A stretch of DNA of 64,000 nt from a bacterium (lineage in GTDB: Bacteria > Zixibacteria > MSB-5A5 > CAIYYT01): assembly GCA_016708315.1 (NCBI GenBank), contig JADJGC010000003.1, positions 424,034 through 488,033 of the forward strand. The letters run 5' to 3'. Numbering within the stretch: position 1 is the first letter of the stretch; every line of letters starts with the position of its first letter. Positions 8,318 through 16,766 of this stretch are shown here, in pieces. A program made the position numbers and the translations under genes. The notes beneath the pieces are model-generated. The model was given only the letters and a program-made list of their open reading frames with translations. It ran no database searches and was not told where the DNA came from.

Positions 8318-9091
8318 TTAAACCAGAAAATCAGGCAAATCCGCAACTGAGTCAACTATCAAATCCGGCTTAATACTGGCTGTCGATACTTTGTCCTGAA
8401 GGTACTTTCCCGTTTTTACCAGAATTCCTTTTATCCCACAATTCTGAGCACCCTGGATGTCGTTGATGAGGTCATCGCCAATCATACAGGCTTCGTCGGC
8501 GCTGCACTTGACGCTCGCAAGCGCCATCTTGTAGAAATCCGTCGAAGGTTTGCCGATTATTTGCGCTTCAACACAAGTCGCATATTCAAGGCCGGTTATA
8601 AACGCACCAATGTCGAGTTTGAGGCGCCCTTCACTTAGCCAATATCGACCCTTGTGAAGAGCGATAATCTTCGAACCATTCATCACGAGAGAGAACAATT
8701 TCGACATTAAAGCATAGTCCCAGCTACCACCAATGTCACCGATGACAATCCGCTCCGGATTGCTGTCGTCTTCTTCAAACTCGACGAAATCATGCTTAAC
8801 GTCATCTGACAGCAACTTCAGGCATCTCTCGATACGATGCTGACGGAGGAATTCGCCAGCAGCTGAAGGAGCACTGAAGACTTCCGCTGGTTCAATTGGC
8901 AGCCCAATCTGCCGAAGTCTGCGACTCATTGTATCCCTGGACATAGTAGTAGTGTTTGTGCAGATACGAACGGCCAATCCCTTTGCCTTTAGCGACGTGA
9001 GAGCTTCGGCAGCTCCCGGTATCGGAAGGCCGTCAACTGTTAACGTACCGTCAAGGTCAAACAGAAAAGTCTTGATTAAGCTAAAATCCAA
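8318..9091 (-). CDS. HAD-IIA family phosphatase (HDHD2/NagD-like)
   Basis: A haloacid-dehalogenase hydrolase with FLFDLDGTL (nucleophile D12, acid D14), ICTNTTT (motif II), and a C-terminal IGDDLINDIQGAQNCG (motif IV). The cap placement and the 'SLKAKGL.VRICTN' segment are those of subclass IIA (NagD, AraL, human HDHD2). A TTG start at 9091 is chosen because GGAGG lies 4 nt upstream and the resulting 257 residues equal the usual length. The frame stays open to a further start at 9211, which would add 40 residues with no family counterpart. Substrate unknown, probably a small phosphorylated metabolite. The minus-strand start faces the divergent mtnA gene. Confidence 0.88.
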   Translation of the reverse strand: MDFSLIKTFLFDLDGTLTVDGLPIPGAAEALTSLKAKGLAVRICTNTTTMSRDTMSRRLRQIGLPIEPAEVFSAPSAAGEFLRQHRIERCLKLLSDDVKHDFVEFEEDDSNPERIVIGDIGGSWDYALMSKLFSLVMNGSKIIALHKGRYWLSEGRLKLDIGAFITGLEYATCVEAQIIGKPSTDFYKMALASVKCSADEACMIGDDLINDIQGAQNCGIKGILVKTGKYLQDKVSTASIKPDLIVDSVADLPDFLV

Positions 9092-9235
9092 ATTGCCTCC
9101 GGCTGGGACCGCATTTTTATGGGCAAGATTCTCTTCTCCTAACTTCGCTATTATATTTGATTTAAGAGCGCCGAAAAGGTTAATTGTCGGAGTTTTGGGA
9201 TCAACAAACACCGTCGGAACGGGACACGAACTACA

Positions 9236-10231
9236 ATGAACTTTACTACAATTCGGTGGGTAGATAACGAAGTCGAGATACTAGATCAGACTCTGTTGCC
9301 GACTCAAGAGAGATACGTTCGACTGACCAACTATCACGAGATAGTTACGGCAATTAAGACTCTTCAGGTTCGCGGAGCGCCACTCATCGGGCTGGCCGCA
9401 GCTTATGCCGTGGCAATGGCGGCAATGCACTGTCGCAATAAGATCGAGTTCGCGGTTGCGGTCAACGAAATTAGATCAGCACGTCCCACGGCAGTCAATT
9501 TAAGCTGGGCGGTAGAGCGAATGCTGATAACTTATCACGCATTTTCTGAATCGCCCGACCGCAACAAACGACTGCTGGATCTCGCGATGCAGATACACGA
9601 CCAAGATGCACGTATGTGTGACCGAATCGGCTTGAATGGAATGAGTCTGCTTCCTGCTATCGGTACAGTGATGACTTACTGCAATGCCGGGGCGCTTGCA
9701 ACGGGAGGAAGTGGCACGGCGCTGGCAGTCGTTTACCAGGCCTTTCGTTCCGGCAAGAAACTCGGTGTCTACGCCTGTGAAACAAGACCAATATTACAAG
9801 GAGCGCGGCTTACAACCTGGGAATTGATTCGCGAAGGCCTCGACGTTACGTTGATTGCCGACAATATGGCCGGATACCTTATGGCACAAGGGATTGTCGA
9901 CTGCGTGATTGTCGGAGCGGATAGAATTGCTATAAACTATGACGTCGCCAATAAGATCGGCACGTACTCATTGGCGGTTCTGGCAAAAGAACACAATATC
10001 CCATTCTATGTCGCTGCGCCAACATCGACATTTGACAATCGCATCGCTTCCGGCGTGGACATTGAAATTGAACAACGCTCCGGCAATGAAGTCAGTCAAT
10101 GGGGAAATCACCGAACAGCTCCGGAAAGCGTCCGAGTATACAATCCAGCATTCGATGTGACTCCGAATCATCTGATTTCTGCCATCATTACGGACCGGGA
10201 AGTGATCCGTTGCGGCAGGTGGGTGGGTTAG
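9236..10231 (+). CDS. mtnA: S-methyl-5-thioribose-1-phosphate isomerase
   Basis: Converts methylthioribose-1-phosphate to methylthioribulose-1-phosphate in the methionine salvage pathway. Family motifs visible: VRGAPLIGLAAAYA, CNAGALATGGSGTAL, YACETRPILQGARLT and GADRIA...DVANKIGTY, which carry the catalytic Cys and Asp. The 331-residue length is typical; eIF2B alpha-like regulators lack several of these motifs. No other mtn genes are nearby, so the rest of the salvage route must be elsewhere, or the enzyme works on 5-deoxyribose salvage. It opens a long plus-strand run and is followed 74 bp later by a mannose-1-phosphate guanylyltransferase. Confidence 0.92.
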   Translation: MNFTTIRWVDNEVEILDQTLLPTQERYVRLTNYHEIVTAIKTLQVRGAPLIGLAAAYAVAMAAMHCRNKIEFAVAVNEIRSARPTAVNLSWAVERMLITYHAFSESPDRNKRLLDLAMQIHDQDARMCDRIGLNGMSLLPAIGTVMTYCNAGALATGGSGTALAVVYQAFRSGKKLGVYACETRPILQGARLTTWELIREGLDVTLIADNMAGYLMAQGIVDCVIVGADRIAINYDVANKIGTYSLAVLAKEHNIPFYVAAPTSTFDNRIASGVDIEIEQRSGNEVSQWGNHRTAPESVRVYNPAFDVTPNHLISAIITDREVIRCGRWVG

Positions 10232-10305
10232 AATTGCTGCTTTCCAGACTTGACACATGGTGTTAAAACATTGATATTCAACAGCTATAGAGGAAGTGAA
10301 CGACG

Positions 10306-11385
10306 ATGATCCATGTTGCCATAATTGCCGGCGGAAAAGGTGAACGGTTTTGGCCGTTCTCAACCCGCGAAAATCCGAAACAACTGCTCAAAATAGCTTC
10401 TGACAAGACGATGCTAGAGGAAACTCTTGATAGAGTGTCCGAATTCGTGCCTTTAGAACGCACCGTAATTGTCACTGGCGAAAACATCAGGAAACAGATT
10501 CTTGAACGCCATCCGGCAGTTAAGGATAGTAACATTCTCGCAGAACCATTCGGAAAGAACACCTGTCTGGCCGTAGGCTTTGCCGCAATCCACTTGTTCA
10601 AAAAGGACCCAGAGGGTGTCATGGTGGTTCTTTCTGCGGACCACTTCATCCGTCCCAAAGAACGACTTATTGACATACTCCGTTTTGGTTCGGCGATTGC
10701 CCAGCGAGATGACGTGCTGATTACTATTGGTATCAATCCGACCAGGCCAGAAACCGGCTACGGTTACATTGAACTTGGCGACCAATACGATTCTTCTGAC
10801 GGTTTGATTAGCTTCAAGGTCAAGCAGTTCAAGGAGAAGCCAAACCGGACGCTCGCACAGCAGTATTACATTGGCCGGATGCATATGTGGAATTCCGGCA
10901 TGTTTATTTGGTCGACTAAGTCGATTCTCAGTGCCATTTCAAGATGCAAACCAGAAATGTACCGACTATTGACTGAGTATGGCGAGAAGATCGGAACACC
11001 TGATGAGATAAAGGCTCGACACGAGCTATTTGAAAGAGCGGAAGGCGTTTCAATTGACGTTGGTGTTCTGGAAGAAGCCAATAATGTGGTAGTCATTAAA
11101 GCGGACTTGATCTGGGATGATATTGGAAGTTGGCTTGCTCTCGAACGGATAAGCACCAAAGACAAAGACAACAATGTCTCAATCGGCGACACAATTTTGC
11201 ACGAGTCATTTGAAGTATCTGTAGTGAATGCCGGCGAAGGTATTCTTGCCACACTGGGCGTTTCGGATCTTGTAGTAGTCAAGACAAATTCGGTTGTATT
11301 AGTTGCACACAAGACACGGGTCAATGACATTAAGACTTTGCTCGCGCGCATGAAGGACGATCCTCGCTACGACAAATACCTGTAA
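10306..11385 (+). CDS. manC: Mannose-1-phosphate guanylyltransferase
   Basis: Makes GDP-mannose from mannose-1-phosphate and GTP for polysaccharide or lipid glycan synthesis. The nucleotidyltransferase signature IAGGKGERFWPFSTRENPKQ lies at residues 6-25, with VLSADHFI and RPETGYGYIELG following. At 359 residues the protein lacks the fused phosphomannose isomerase domain of longer ManC proteins, like the short bacterial and archaeal MPG enzymes. A GAGGAAGTG ribosome-binding site precedes the ATG. No glycan cluster surrounds it, so a housekeeping role in sugar-nucleotide supply is likely. Confidence 0.92.
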   Translation: MIHVAIIAGGKGERFWPFSTRENPKQLLKIASDKTMLEETLDRVSEFVPLERTVIVTGENIRKQILERHPAVKDSNILAEPFGKNTCLAVGFAAIHLFKKDPEGVMVVLSADHFIRPKERLIDILRFGSAIAQRDDVLITIGINPTRPETGYGYIELGDQYDSSDGLISFKVKQFKEKPNRTLAQQYYIGRMHMWNSGMFIWSTKSILSAISRCKPEMYRLLTEYGEKIGTPDEIKARHELFERAEGVSIDVGVLEEANNVVVIKADLIWDDIGSWLALERISTKDKDNNVSIGDTILHESFEVSVVNAGEGILATLGVSDLVVVKTNSVVLVAHKTRVNDIKTLLARMKDDPRYDKYL

Positions 11386-11406
11386 ACGTAGCGGACGAAT
11401 TTGTCA

Positions 11407-12102
11407 ATGCCGCCTTTGAATACAATTGCCACAGAGTCAATGACTACTCAAGTTGGATTATCACAAATCGTGAAGTCTCGCATCATTAGTTGCCACGATC
11501 CAGAATCGGTCAAACTTGCATCGACTTCTATCAATGCAGGAGAGTGCGTCGTTGTGCCGACCGAGACAATTTACGGGCTGACGTGTAATGCACTAAATGA
11601 TGAGGCGGTCCGCCGACTTTACGAAACTAAAGGGCGGGACTTAAGCAAGCCCTCGTCTGTTTTCGTGGCGAACGTCGCGGACATTCCTGGAATCGCAGAA
11701 ATTGGCTCACCAATGGCGGACGAGATAATAAGACGATTCCTGCCCGGACCGCTAACTGTTGTCCTCAATTCAAAACTCAAGGATGTGGCAGGTGTTGTAG
11801 GAACTGATGGCAAAATCGGAATTCGAATTAGCTCCCATTCCTTTATTCAAGCTCTTTGCCAAGAAGCAAGAACTCCGTTGATTGCTACTTCTGCCAATAT
11901 TTCAGGGGCGAGTGATTGTCGAACAGACAGGGAGGTCTTGGCGGCTTTCGAAGGCGTTGTCGCTATCATTGTGCTGGAGACGATGGCGATGACTGAACGC
12001 GCGACCACGGTAGTGGATCTGAGTGGCCGGCAGCCGATACTGCTTCGGGAGGGAACTATACCATTTTCCGAAGTGTTAAACTTCGCAGAGGGAAGATCAT
12101 AA
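11407..12102 (+). CDS. tsaC: L-threonylcarbamoyladenylate synthase (Sua5/YrdC family)
   Basis: Makes threonylcarbamoyl-AMP from threonine, bicarbonate and ATP for the t6A37 modification of ANN-reading tRNAs. YrdC-fold motifs are clear: VVPTETIYGLTCNA, IYETKGRDLSKPSSVFV-like KGR loop, RFLPGPLTVVL, and PLIATSANISG. The protein has only the YrdC domain, without the extra Sua5 domain. The first 25-30 residues are not conserved and the start is uncertain: ATG at 11407 or 11440, or TTG at 11401. It is followed 3 nt after its stop by a phosphatase gene; TsaC next to an LMW phosphatase is a recurring bacterial arrangement. Confidence 0.92.
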   Translation: MPPLNTIATESMTTQVGLSQIVKSRIISCHDPESVKLASTSINAGECVVVPTETIYGLTCNALNDEAVRRLYETKGRDLSKPSSVFVANVADIPGIAEIGSPMADEIIRRFLPGPLTVVLNSKLKDVAGVVGTDGKIGIRISSHSFIQALCQEARTPLIATSANISGASDCRTDREVLAAFEGVVAIIVLETMAMTERATTVVDLSGRQPILLREGTIPFSEVLNFAEGRS

Positions 12103-12105
12103 CTA

Positions 12106-12594
12106 ATGTATAGTATCGTATATGTTTGCACGGGAAATACTTGTCGCTCTCCAATGGCCGAAGGAATCTTACGAACGCTGCTGGCCAAAAGTGGAATCGA
12201 GGATGTCGATGTCTCTTCGGCAGGGATTGGTACGCTGGATGGCTACCCGGCCACGCATCACGCTGTAGAGATTTCCCGGCGCAATCAGATTGACATCTCC
12301 GGGCATCATTCGACACGCATGACGGACCGAATCTTCAGGGAGTCGGATCTGGTGTTTGCGCTTGCCGAAAATCACTTTGAGGTACTAAAAAACTGGCAAG
12401 ACGCTGATAAGAAACTTTATATGGTGAAGGCATTCCCAGAGCCCGGACATGGTGATGCACGTCACTCAGTTGACGATCCAGTTGGCGGATCTTTGGAAGA
12501 ATATAAAGTCACCTTTGAAGAGATATACAGCGAAATCAACCGGGCACTTCCAGATATTATCCGGAGGATAGAAAATCATCGTCAAACACCGTAA
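12106..12594 (+). CDS. Low-molecular-weight phosphatase, probable protein-arginine phosphatase (YwlE-like)
   Basis: A 162-residue LMW-PTP fold enzyme. The P-loop at residues 8-14 is CTGNTCR, and the acid loop VDDPVGGS follows near residue 123. In this family Thr at the sixth P-loop position (T12 here, T11 in B. subtilis YwlE) favours phosphoarginine, while Ile marks phosphotyrosine enzymes. The CTGNTCRSPMAE sequence therefore points to an arginine phosphatase. No McsB-like arginine kinase is seen in this window, so the kinase must be elsewhere or the Thr is not diagnostic. The gene starts 3 nt after tsaC and is co-transcribed with it. Confidence 0.85.
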   Translation: MYSIVYVCTGNTCRSPMAEGILRTLLAKSGIEDVDVSSAGIGTLDGYPATHHAVEISRRNQIDISGHHSTRMTDRIFRESDLVFALAENHFEVLKNWQDADKKLYMVKAFPEPGHGDARHSVDDPVGGSLEEYKVTFEEIYSEINRALPDIIRRIENHRQTP

Positions 12595-12601
12595 GAAAGC
12601 C

Positions 12602-13417
12602 TTGGGAATCGCGATTGTCGTACCAGTCGCTGTGATCATTTTGCTGCTGAGTTTCCGTGGAGAGTCTGGAGCTGCAGACACAACAGGAACGCCGCCCGTA
12701 CCTGCCGAAAGCCTCTATCGCCAGCTTCCAAATGATTCATTTGGTCCCGGCGAGTACCTGAAATTTAGTGTAGGATATGGCTTCGTCACAGCCGGTACAG
12801 CGACGCTTGAAGTTCGCGACACGAGCACTTACAATGGTGCGCTTTGTTTTGAGATTTATTCTGAGACTAATTCCAACAAGTTCTTTGACGGATTCTATAA
12901 AGTACGCGATACGATTGTTTGCCAATTCGATGCCGATGGGTTGTTTTCGCACTACTTCTTCAAGGCACTACACGAGGGCTCCTATCACTCTTCAAGAGAG
13001 ATCAGCCTCGACTACAAACAGCGTCGAGCAATAACTCAGAAGGGGCAGGATCATATCGATACCGTTGCCATTTCCGCATTTTCACAAGATGTCATGACTG
13101 CGTTCTATTACATACGAACTCTGCCTTTAGAAGTTGGCCAGACAGTCAAGCTCAATTATGTTGATCATGATTCAGCGACGGTTATGGATGTCAGAATTCT
13201 CAAACGCGAAACAGTTGATGTTCCTGCCGGCCGATTCAATTGTATTGTCGTTGAGCCGATGCTTCAGGCGGCAGGCGTATTCAAGCAAGAAGGCGAAGTG
13301 AAAGTATGGCTAACAGATGATCGACTCAAGATGCCTGTTCTCATGAAGAGTAAAGTCTTGGTCGGCTCCATCCATGCTGAGTTGGTCGAGTTCAAGCTCG
13401 GCAATTTGAATTGGTAG
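12602..13417 (+). CDS. DUF3108 family envelope protein
   Basis: A 271-residue protein with one N-terminal hydrophobic segment (GIAIVVPVAVIILLL), then a beta-rich DUF3108 domain ('FGPGEYLKFSVGYGFVTAGTATLEVRD', central 'FYKVRDTI..', C-terminal 'VKVWLTDD.RLKMPVLMKSKV.VGSI'). DUF3108 proteins resemble LolA-like or outer-membrane-facing beta folds and are thought to act in the periplasm. The start is odd: the only canonical codon is TTG at 12602, which has a poor ribosome site. The upstream GGAGG (12563-12567) sits 7 or 10 nt before ATC codons in frame (12575, 12578), which would give a Lys/Arg-rich N-terminus. Function unknown. Confidence 0.8.
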   Translation: MGIAIVVPVAVIILLLSFRGESGAADTTGTPPVPAESLYRQLPNDSFGPGEYLKFSVGYGFVTAGTATLEVRDTSTYNGALCFEIYSETNSNKFFDGFYKVRDTIVCQFDADGLFSHYFFKALHEGSYHSSREISLDYKQRRAITQKGQDHIDTVAISAFSQDVMTAFYYIRTLPLEVGQTVKLNYVDHDSATVMDVRILKRETVDVPAGRFNCIVVEPMLQAAGVFKQEGEVKVWLTDDRLKMPVLMKSKVLVGSIHAELVEFKLGNLNW

Positions 13418-13419
13418 CG

Positions 13420-14352
13420 ATGAAAAAAATAGATCTCGCGAGATTAAAAGTTCGTTCGATTGCCGGCCGTCGTTCCAAGGTCCACAAGTCACAATTTGAT
13501 GTGAAATTGTCGACTGCCGGTGTCGCGGATTTCGTCGATTCACTCCCGGATATACTTAAGGGCGGAGATCTCAAAAAGCTTGCAGCTTCGATAATACGTG
13601 CACAAAAGAGTCGAAAGCCAATACTCTGGATGTTCGGTGCCCATGTGATCAAAGTCGGATTGGCGCCGATACTATGCGAAATGATGCATGCCGGTTGTGT
13701 GCAAATGATCTCAACGAACAACGCCGGATTGATTCACGATATGGAGTTGGCATTCTTTGGGCAGACCTCTGAAGATGTAGAGGCGGCAATTACTGAGGGC
13801 GAGTTCGGAATGACAAAAGAAACAGCTGCTCACTATGCCGGAATCATTGAGACTGTGAGAAAAGAGAAGATTGGTCTTGGCGAAGCCGCCGGCGCCTACA
13901 TCAATCGCAAGAAGGCAAAGAACCGACAGCGATCGATCTTCGCCGTGGCTCAGTCGCTCGGCATACCTGCGACGGTTCATGTAGCAATTGGAACGGATAT
14001 TGTCAATGCGCATCCAAGCTACGATGGTGCCGTAATCGGAGCCGCCTCACAGGACGATTTCAAGATCCATTGCTATAACGTAACACAGTTGCGAAACGGC
14101 GGAGTGGCGCTCAATTGGGGTTCTGCCGTGATAATGCCGGAGATTTTTCTAAAGGCCATCGCTATCGCACGCAACCTTGATAAGAAGTTTACGAAGTTTA
14201 CTGTAGCTAATTTCGATATGATCGGGCTTTACCGCCCGCGAAACAATTTCGTCGCGCGACCGCGTTTGCTGGGTGCGACAACTTATGACTTTGCCGGACA
14301 CCATGAAATCATGCTCCCGTTGCTTTGGGCTGCTGTTCGTGAGCGGTTGTAG
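13420..14352 (+). CDS. Deoxyhypusine-synthase-like conserved protein
   Basis: A 310-residue protein. Segments such as 'ILWMFGAHVIKVGLAPILCEMM', 'STNNAGLIHDMELAFFG.TSEDV', 'VHVAIGTDIVNAHP' and 'GGVALNWGSAVIMPEIFLKA' match a conserved bacterial family that I associate with the deoxyhypusine-synthase fold (NAD-binding Rossmann-like). No bacterial hypusination is known, so a different substrate is likely. The family assignment is from recall of similar sequences and is moderate in confidence. The ATG at 13420 lies 3 nt after the previous stop. Ftcd follows 26 nt downstream, so it is inside a compact operon. The enzymatic role is not determinable here. Confidence 0.6.
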   Translation: MKKIDLARLKVRSIAGRRSKVHKSQFDVKLSTAGVADFVDSLPDILKGGDLKKLAASIIRAQKSRKPILWMFGAHVIKVGLAPILCEMMHAGCVQMISTNNAGLIHDMELAFFGQTSEDVEAAITEGEFGMTKETAAHYAGIIETVRKEKIGLGEAAGAYINRKKAKNRQRSIFAVAQSLGIPATVHVAIGTDIVNAHPSYDGAVIGAASQDDFKIHCYNVTQLRNGGVALNWGSAVIMPEIFLKAIAIARNLDKKFTKFTVANFDMIGLYRPRNNFVARPRLLGATTYDFAGHHEIMLPLLWAAVRERL

Positions 14353-14378
14353 GCAAAGTCAAAACGGAGATTTGAGAA

Positions 14379-15932
14379 ATGCCGAAAATAGTCGAGTGTG
14401 TTCCGAACTTTTCTGAAGGGCGGCGTCCAGAGGTTCTGAAAGCGATCACCGATGCCATCACAGCGATTCCCGGCGTTGTACTTCTTGATGCCGAGATGGA
14501 CAAAGACCACAATCGCGCAGTCGTGACTTTGGCGGGTGATCCGTCAGCGGTGAGGAAGGGTGTTTTCGAAGGAATTAAGAAGGCATCGCAGTTGATTGAC
14601 CTCAACACTCATCAAGGCGAGCATCCACGGATGGGCGCAACTGATGTCTGCCCCTTCATTCCGATAAGCGAAGTCACTGTTGAGGAGTGCATCGAGCTGG
14701 CGAAGTCACTCGGGGAGCAAGTCGGTAGAGAGCTTGGAATTCCCGTTTACCTGTATGAACAGGCGGCTACCCGTCCTGACCGAGTGAGTCTGCCTGATAT
14801 TCGTAACAAGCACGGCCAATATGAAGGGATAAAGGCTACAATCCAGTCAGATGATACTCTCATACCTGATTTTGGTCCGCGCAAATTGCATGAACAAGCC
14901 GGGGCGATCGCGGTAGGCGTTAGGCTTCCATTGATTGCATTCAATGCCTATCTCGGAACGAACGATCTAAAGATAGCGCAGCGAATTGCCAAATCGATCC
15001 GGGCTAACACCGGTGGATTTACAAATTGTCGCGCTATGGGGTTTGAAATCAAAGACCGCAACTGCGTCCAGGTTTCGATGAATCTTGTCAACTATTTGCA
15101 GACACCGATTTATCGAGTGCTGGAAACGATAAAATCCGAAGCCGCCCGTTGGGGGACATTTGTAACATCAACAGAAATCGTCGGACTCGTTCCGAACGAA
15201 GCAATCGCCAATTCTGCGCGCTGGTACCTGATGTTGGAAAATTTCAGCAAAGAACAAATCCTGGAAGTAAAACTTCAGCAGGCGCTAGAGGAACAAGGCA
15301 GTCGTTCCGGATTGAGTACGTTTGTCGAAAGCGTCGCCTCCAGTTCACCTGCGCCGGGCGGCGGGTCAGTTTCTGCGGCGGCCGGATCACTGGCAGCAGC
15401 ACTTGCGAGCATGGTATGCCGCTTGACAATTGGTAAGAAGAAGTATGCCGATGTTCAGGATCAAGCGACTGCAATCCTCGAGAAAACCGACACACTGAAG
15501 GACCAGTTATACGAACTCGTTGCCCGTGATGCGGCATCGTTTGATGCGCTAATGGCTGCCATGAAACTGCCGAAAGAAACGCCTGAGCAGTTGGAGACTC
15601 GCAAAGCGGCGATACAGCAGGCGACAATAACCGCAACGCGCACACCACTGGAAACCATGAAAAAATCACTTCTCGCTATCGATTTGGCGATTCAGATTGC
15701 CGAAATTGGTAACGTAAACTCCATAAGCGATGCCGGCGTCGGTGCTCTTATGGCTCATGCAGCGGTCCAGGGCGCTTATTACAACGTCCAGATAAACCTA
15801 CCGGGTATTTCGGACGAGTCCATTAAGGCAGAAATTGATAGAGAGTCGCGCAAGGTCCTCAACGAAGCCGAGATCAAATCGAAACGTGCTCGTGATATAG
15901 TGATCGGAAAAATTGGATGCCCGACAAGCTGA
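14379..15932 (+). CDS. ftcD: Glutamate formimidoyltransferase / formimido-THF cyclodeaminase
   Basis: A 517-residue bifunctional enzyme linking histidine breakdown to folate. Residues 1-about 300 are the formimidoyltransferase (VECVPNFSEGRRPEV at the N-terminus, HPRMGATDVCPFIP with the catalytic His region). Residues about 315-515 are the cyclodeaminase (SSSPAPGGGSVSAAAGSLAAAL, then the FTCD_C helical domain ending near NEAEIKSKR). It moves the formimino group to THF and releases ammonia to give methenyl-THF, feeding the same pool used by the MTHFR fusion. No hutH/U/I genes are in the window. Overlaps the next gene by 16 nt. Confidence 0.93.
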   Translation: MPKIVECVPNFSEGRRPEVLKAITDAITAIPGVVLLDAEMDKDHNRAVVTLAGDPSAVRKGVFEGIKKASQLIDLNTHQGEHPRMGATDVCPFIPISEVTVEECIELAKSLGEQVGRELGIPVYLYEQAATRPDRVSLPDIRNKHGQYEGIKATIQSDDTLIPDFGPRKLHEQAGAIAVGVRLPLIAFNAYLGTNDLKIAQRIAKSIRANTGGFTNCRAMGFEIKDRNCVQVSMNLVNYLQTPIYRVLETIKSEAARWGTFVTSTEIVGLVPNEAIANSARWYLMLENFSKEQILEVKLQQALEEQGSRSGLSTFVESVASSSPAPGGGSVSAAAGSLAAALASMVCRLTIGKKKYADVQDQATAILEKTDTLKDQLYELVARDAASFDALMAAMKLPKETPEQLETRKAAIQQATITATRTPLETMKKSLLAIDLAIQIAEIGNVNSISDAGVGALMAHAAVQGAYYNVQINLPGISDESIKAEIDRESRKVLNEAEIKSKRARDIVIGKIGCPTS

Positions 15933-16753
15933 TTGATCTGCATATGCATACCGTCTACTCCGACGGGCGTTACACGCCTACGGCCACGGTAGAATATGCC
16001 TCTGAAAAGCAGCTCAGTGCAATCTCAATCACCGACCACGATTCATTTGATGGGTTGCCCGAGGCAGCCATCCGTGCCAAAGAACTGGGAATTGAATTGA
16101 TTAACGGTATCGAATTGTCGTGCACGCATGAGGAATCTGACATACATATGTTGGCCTATTTCGTCGATCCGTTGTATCATCCATTGTCGGACAAAGTTAA
16201 GTACTATCAGGACGAACGCTTGAAGCGGGGGCTCTTGATAGTCCAGAAACTCAATGAAATGGGAATTGACTTGCGAATCGAAACTGTAAAGACGATGGCC
16301 GGCAGTGGTGCTGTCGGTCGCGTCCATGTTGCAGACGCATTGGTCAAAGAGGAATATGTCCACACCTTTGACGAAGCATTCAATCGATTCCTTGGTTACC
16401 ATGCGCCTGCTTATGTGCCCAAGACATTTTTTGACCCAGTCGAGGCAATTTCGCTTGTCCATGATGCCGGCGGTATTGTGGTGATGGCACATCCCGGGAC
16501 GGCACGGCGCGACGATGCAATTCCATATCTCGCTGAGATTGGAATGGATGGAATTGAAGTCTTTCATTCCAAACATTCACCCGCCCAAGTGCGTCATTAC
16601 AAAGCAGTCGCTGAAAAACACAAGCTATTGATTTCAGGCGGCTCCGATTGGCACGGTCGCAATGATCCCCGCGCTGATATGGGCAATCAAAAAGTCCCCT
16701 ACGTAATTCTTTCCCGAATGAGAGACTATCTTGCCAGCAGAAAATCAACCTGA
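15917..16753 (+). CDS. PHP-domain phosphoesterase (RNase AM/TrpH-like)
   Basis: A 278-residue polymerase-and-histidinol-phosphatase-family hydrolase. Metal-binding motifs: DLHMHTVYSDG at residues 5-15, ITDHDSFDGL near 38, and a late HPGTARRD and GGSDWHG near the C-terminus. This arrangement matches TrpH/RNase AM, which trims 5' ends of RNA and hydrolyses 3',5'-nucleoside bisphosphates. Cellular substrate here is inferred only from the family. The ATG lies inside the end of ftcD, so the two are translationally coupled. Confidence 0.88.
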   Translation: MPDKLIDLHMHTVYSDGRYTPTATVEYASEKQLSAISITDHDSFDGLPEAAIRAKELGIELINGIELSCTHEESDIHMLAYFVDPLYHPLSDKVKYYQDERLKRGLLIVQKLNEMGIDLRIETVKTMAGSGAVGRVHVADALVKEEYVHTFDEAFNRFLGYHAPAYVPKTFFDPVEAISLVHDAGGIVVMAHPGTARRDDAIPYLAEIGMDGIEVFHSKHSPAQVRHYKAVAEKHKLLISGGSDWHGRNDPRADMGNQKVPYVILSRMRDYLASRKST

Positions 16754-16766
16754 CAAAGGAGCCCGC

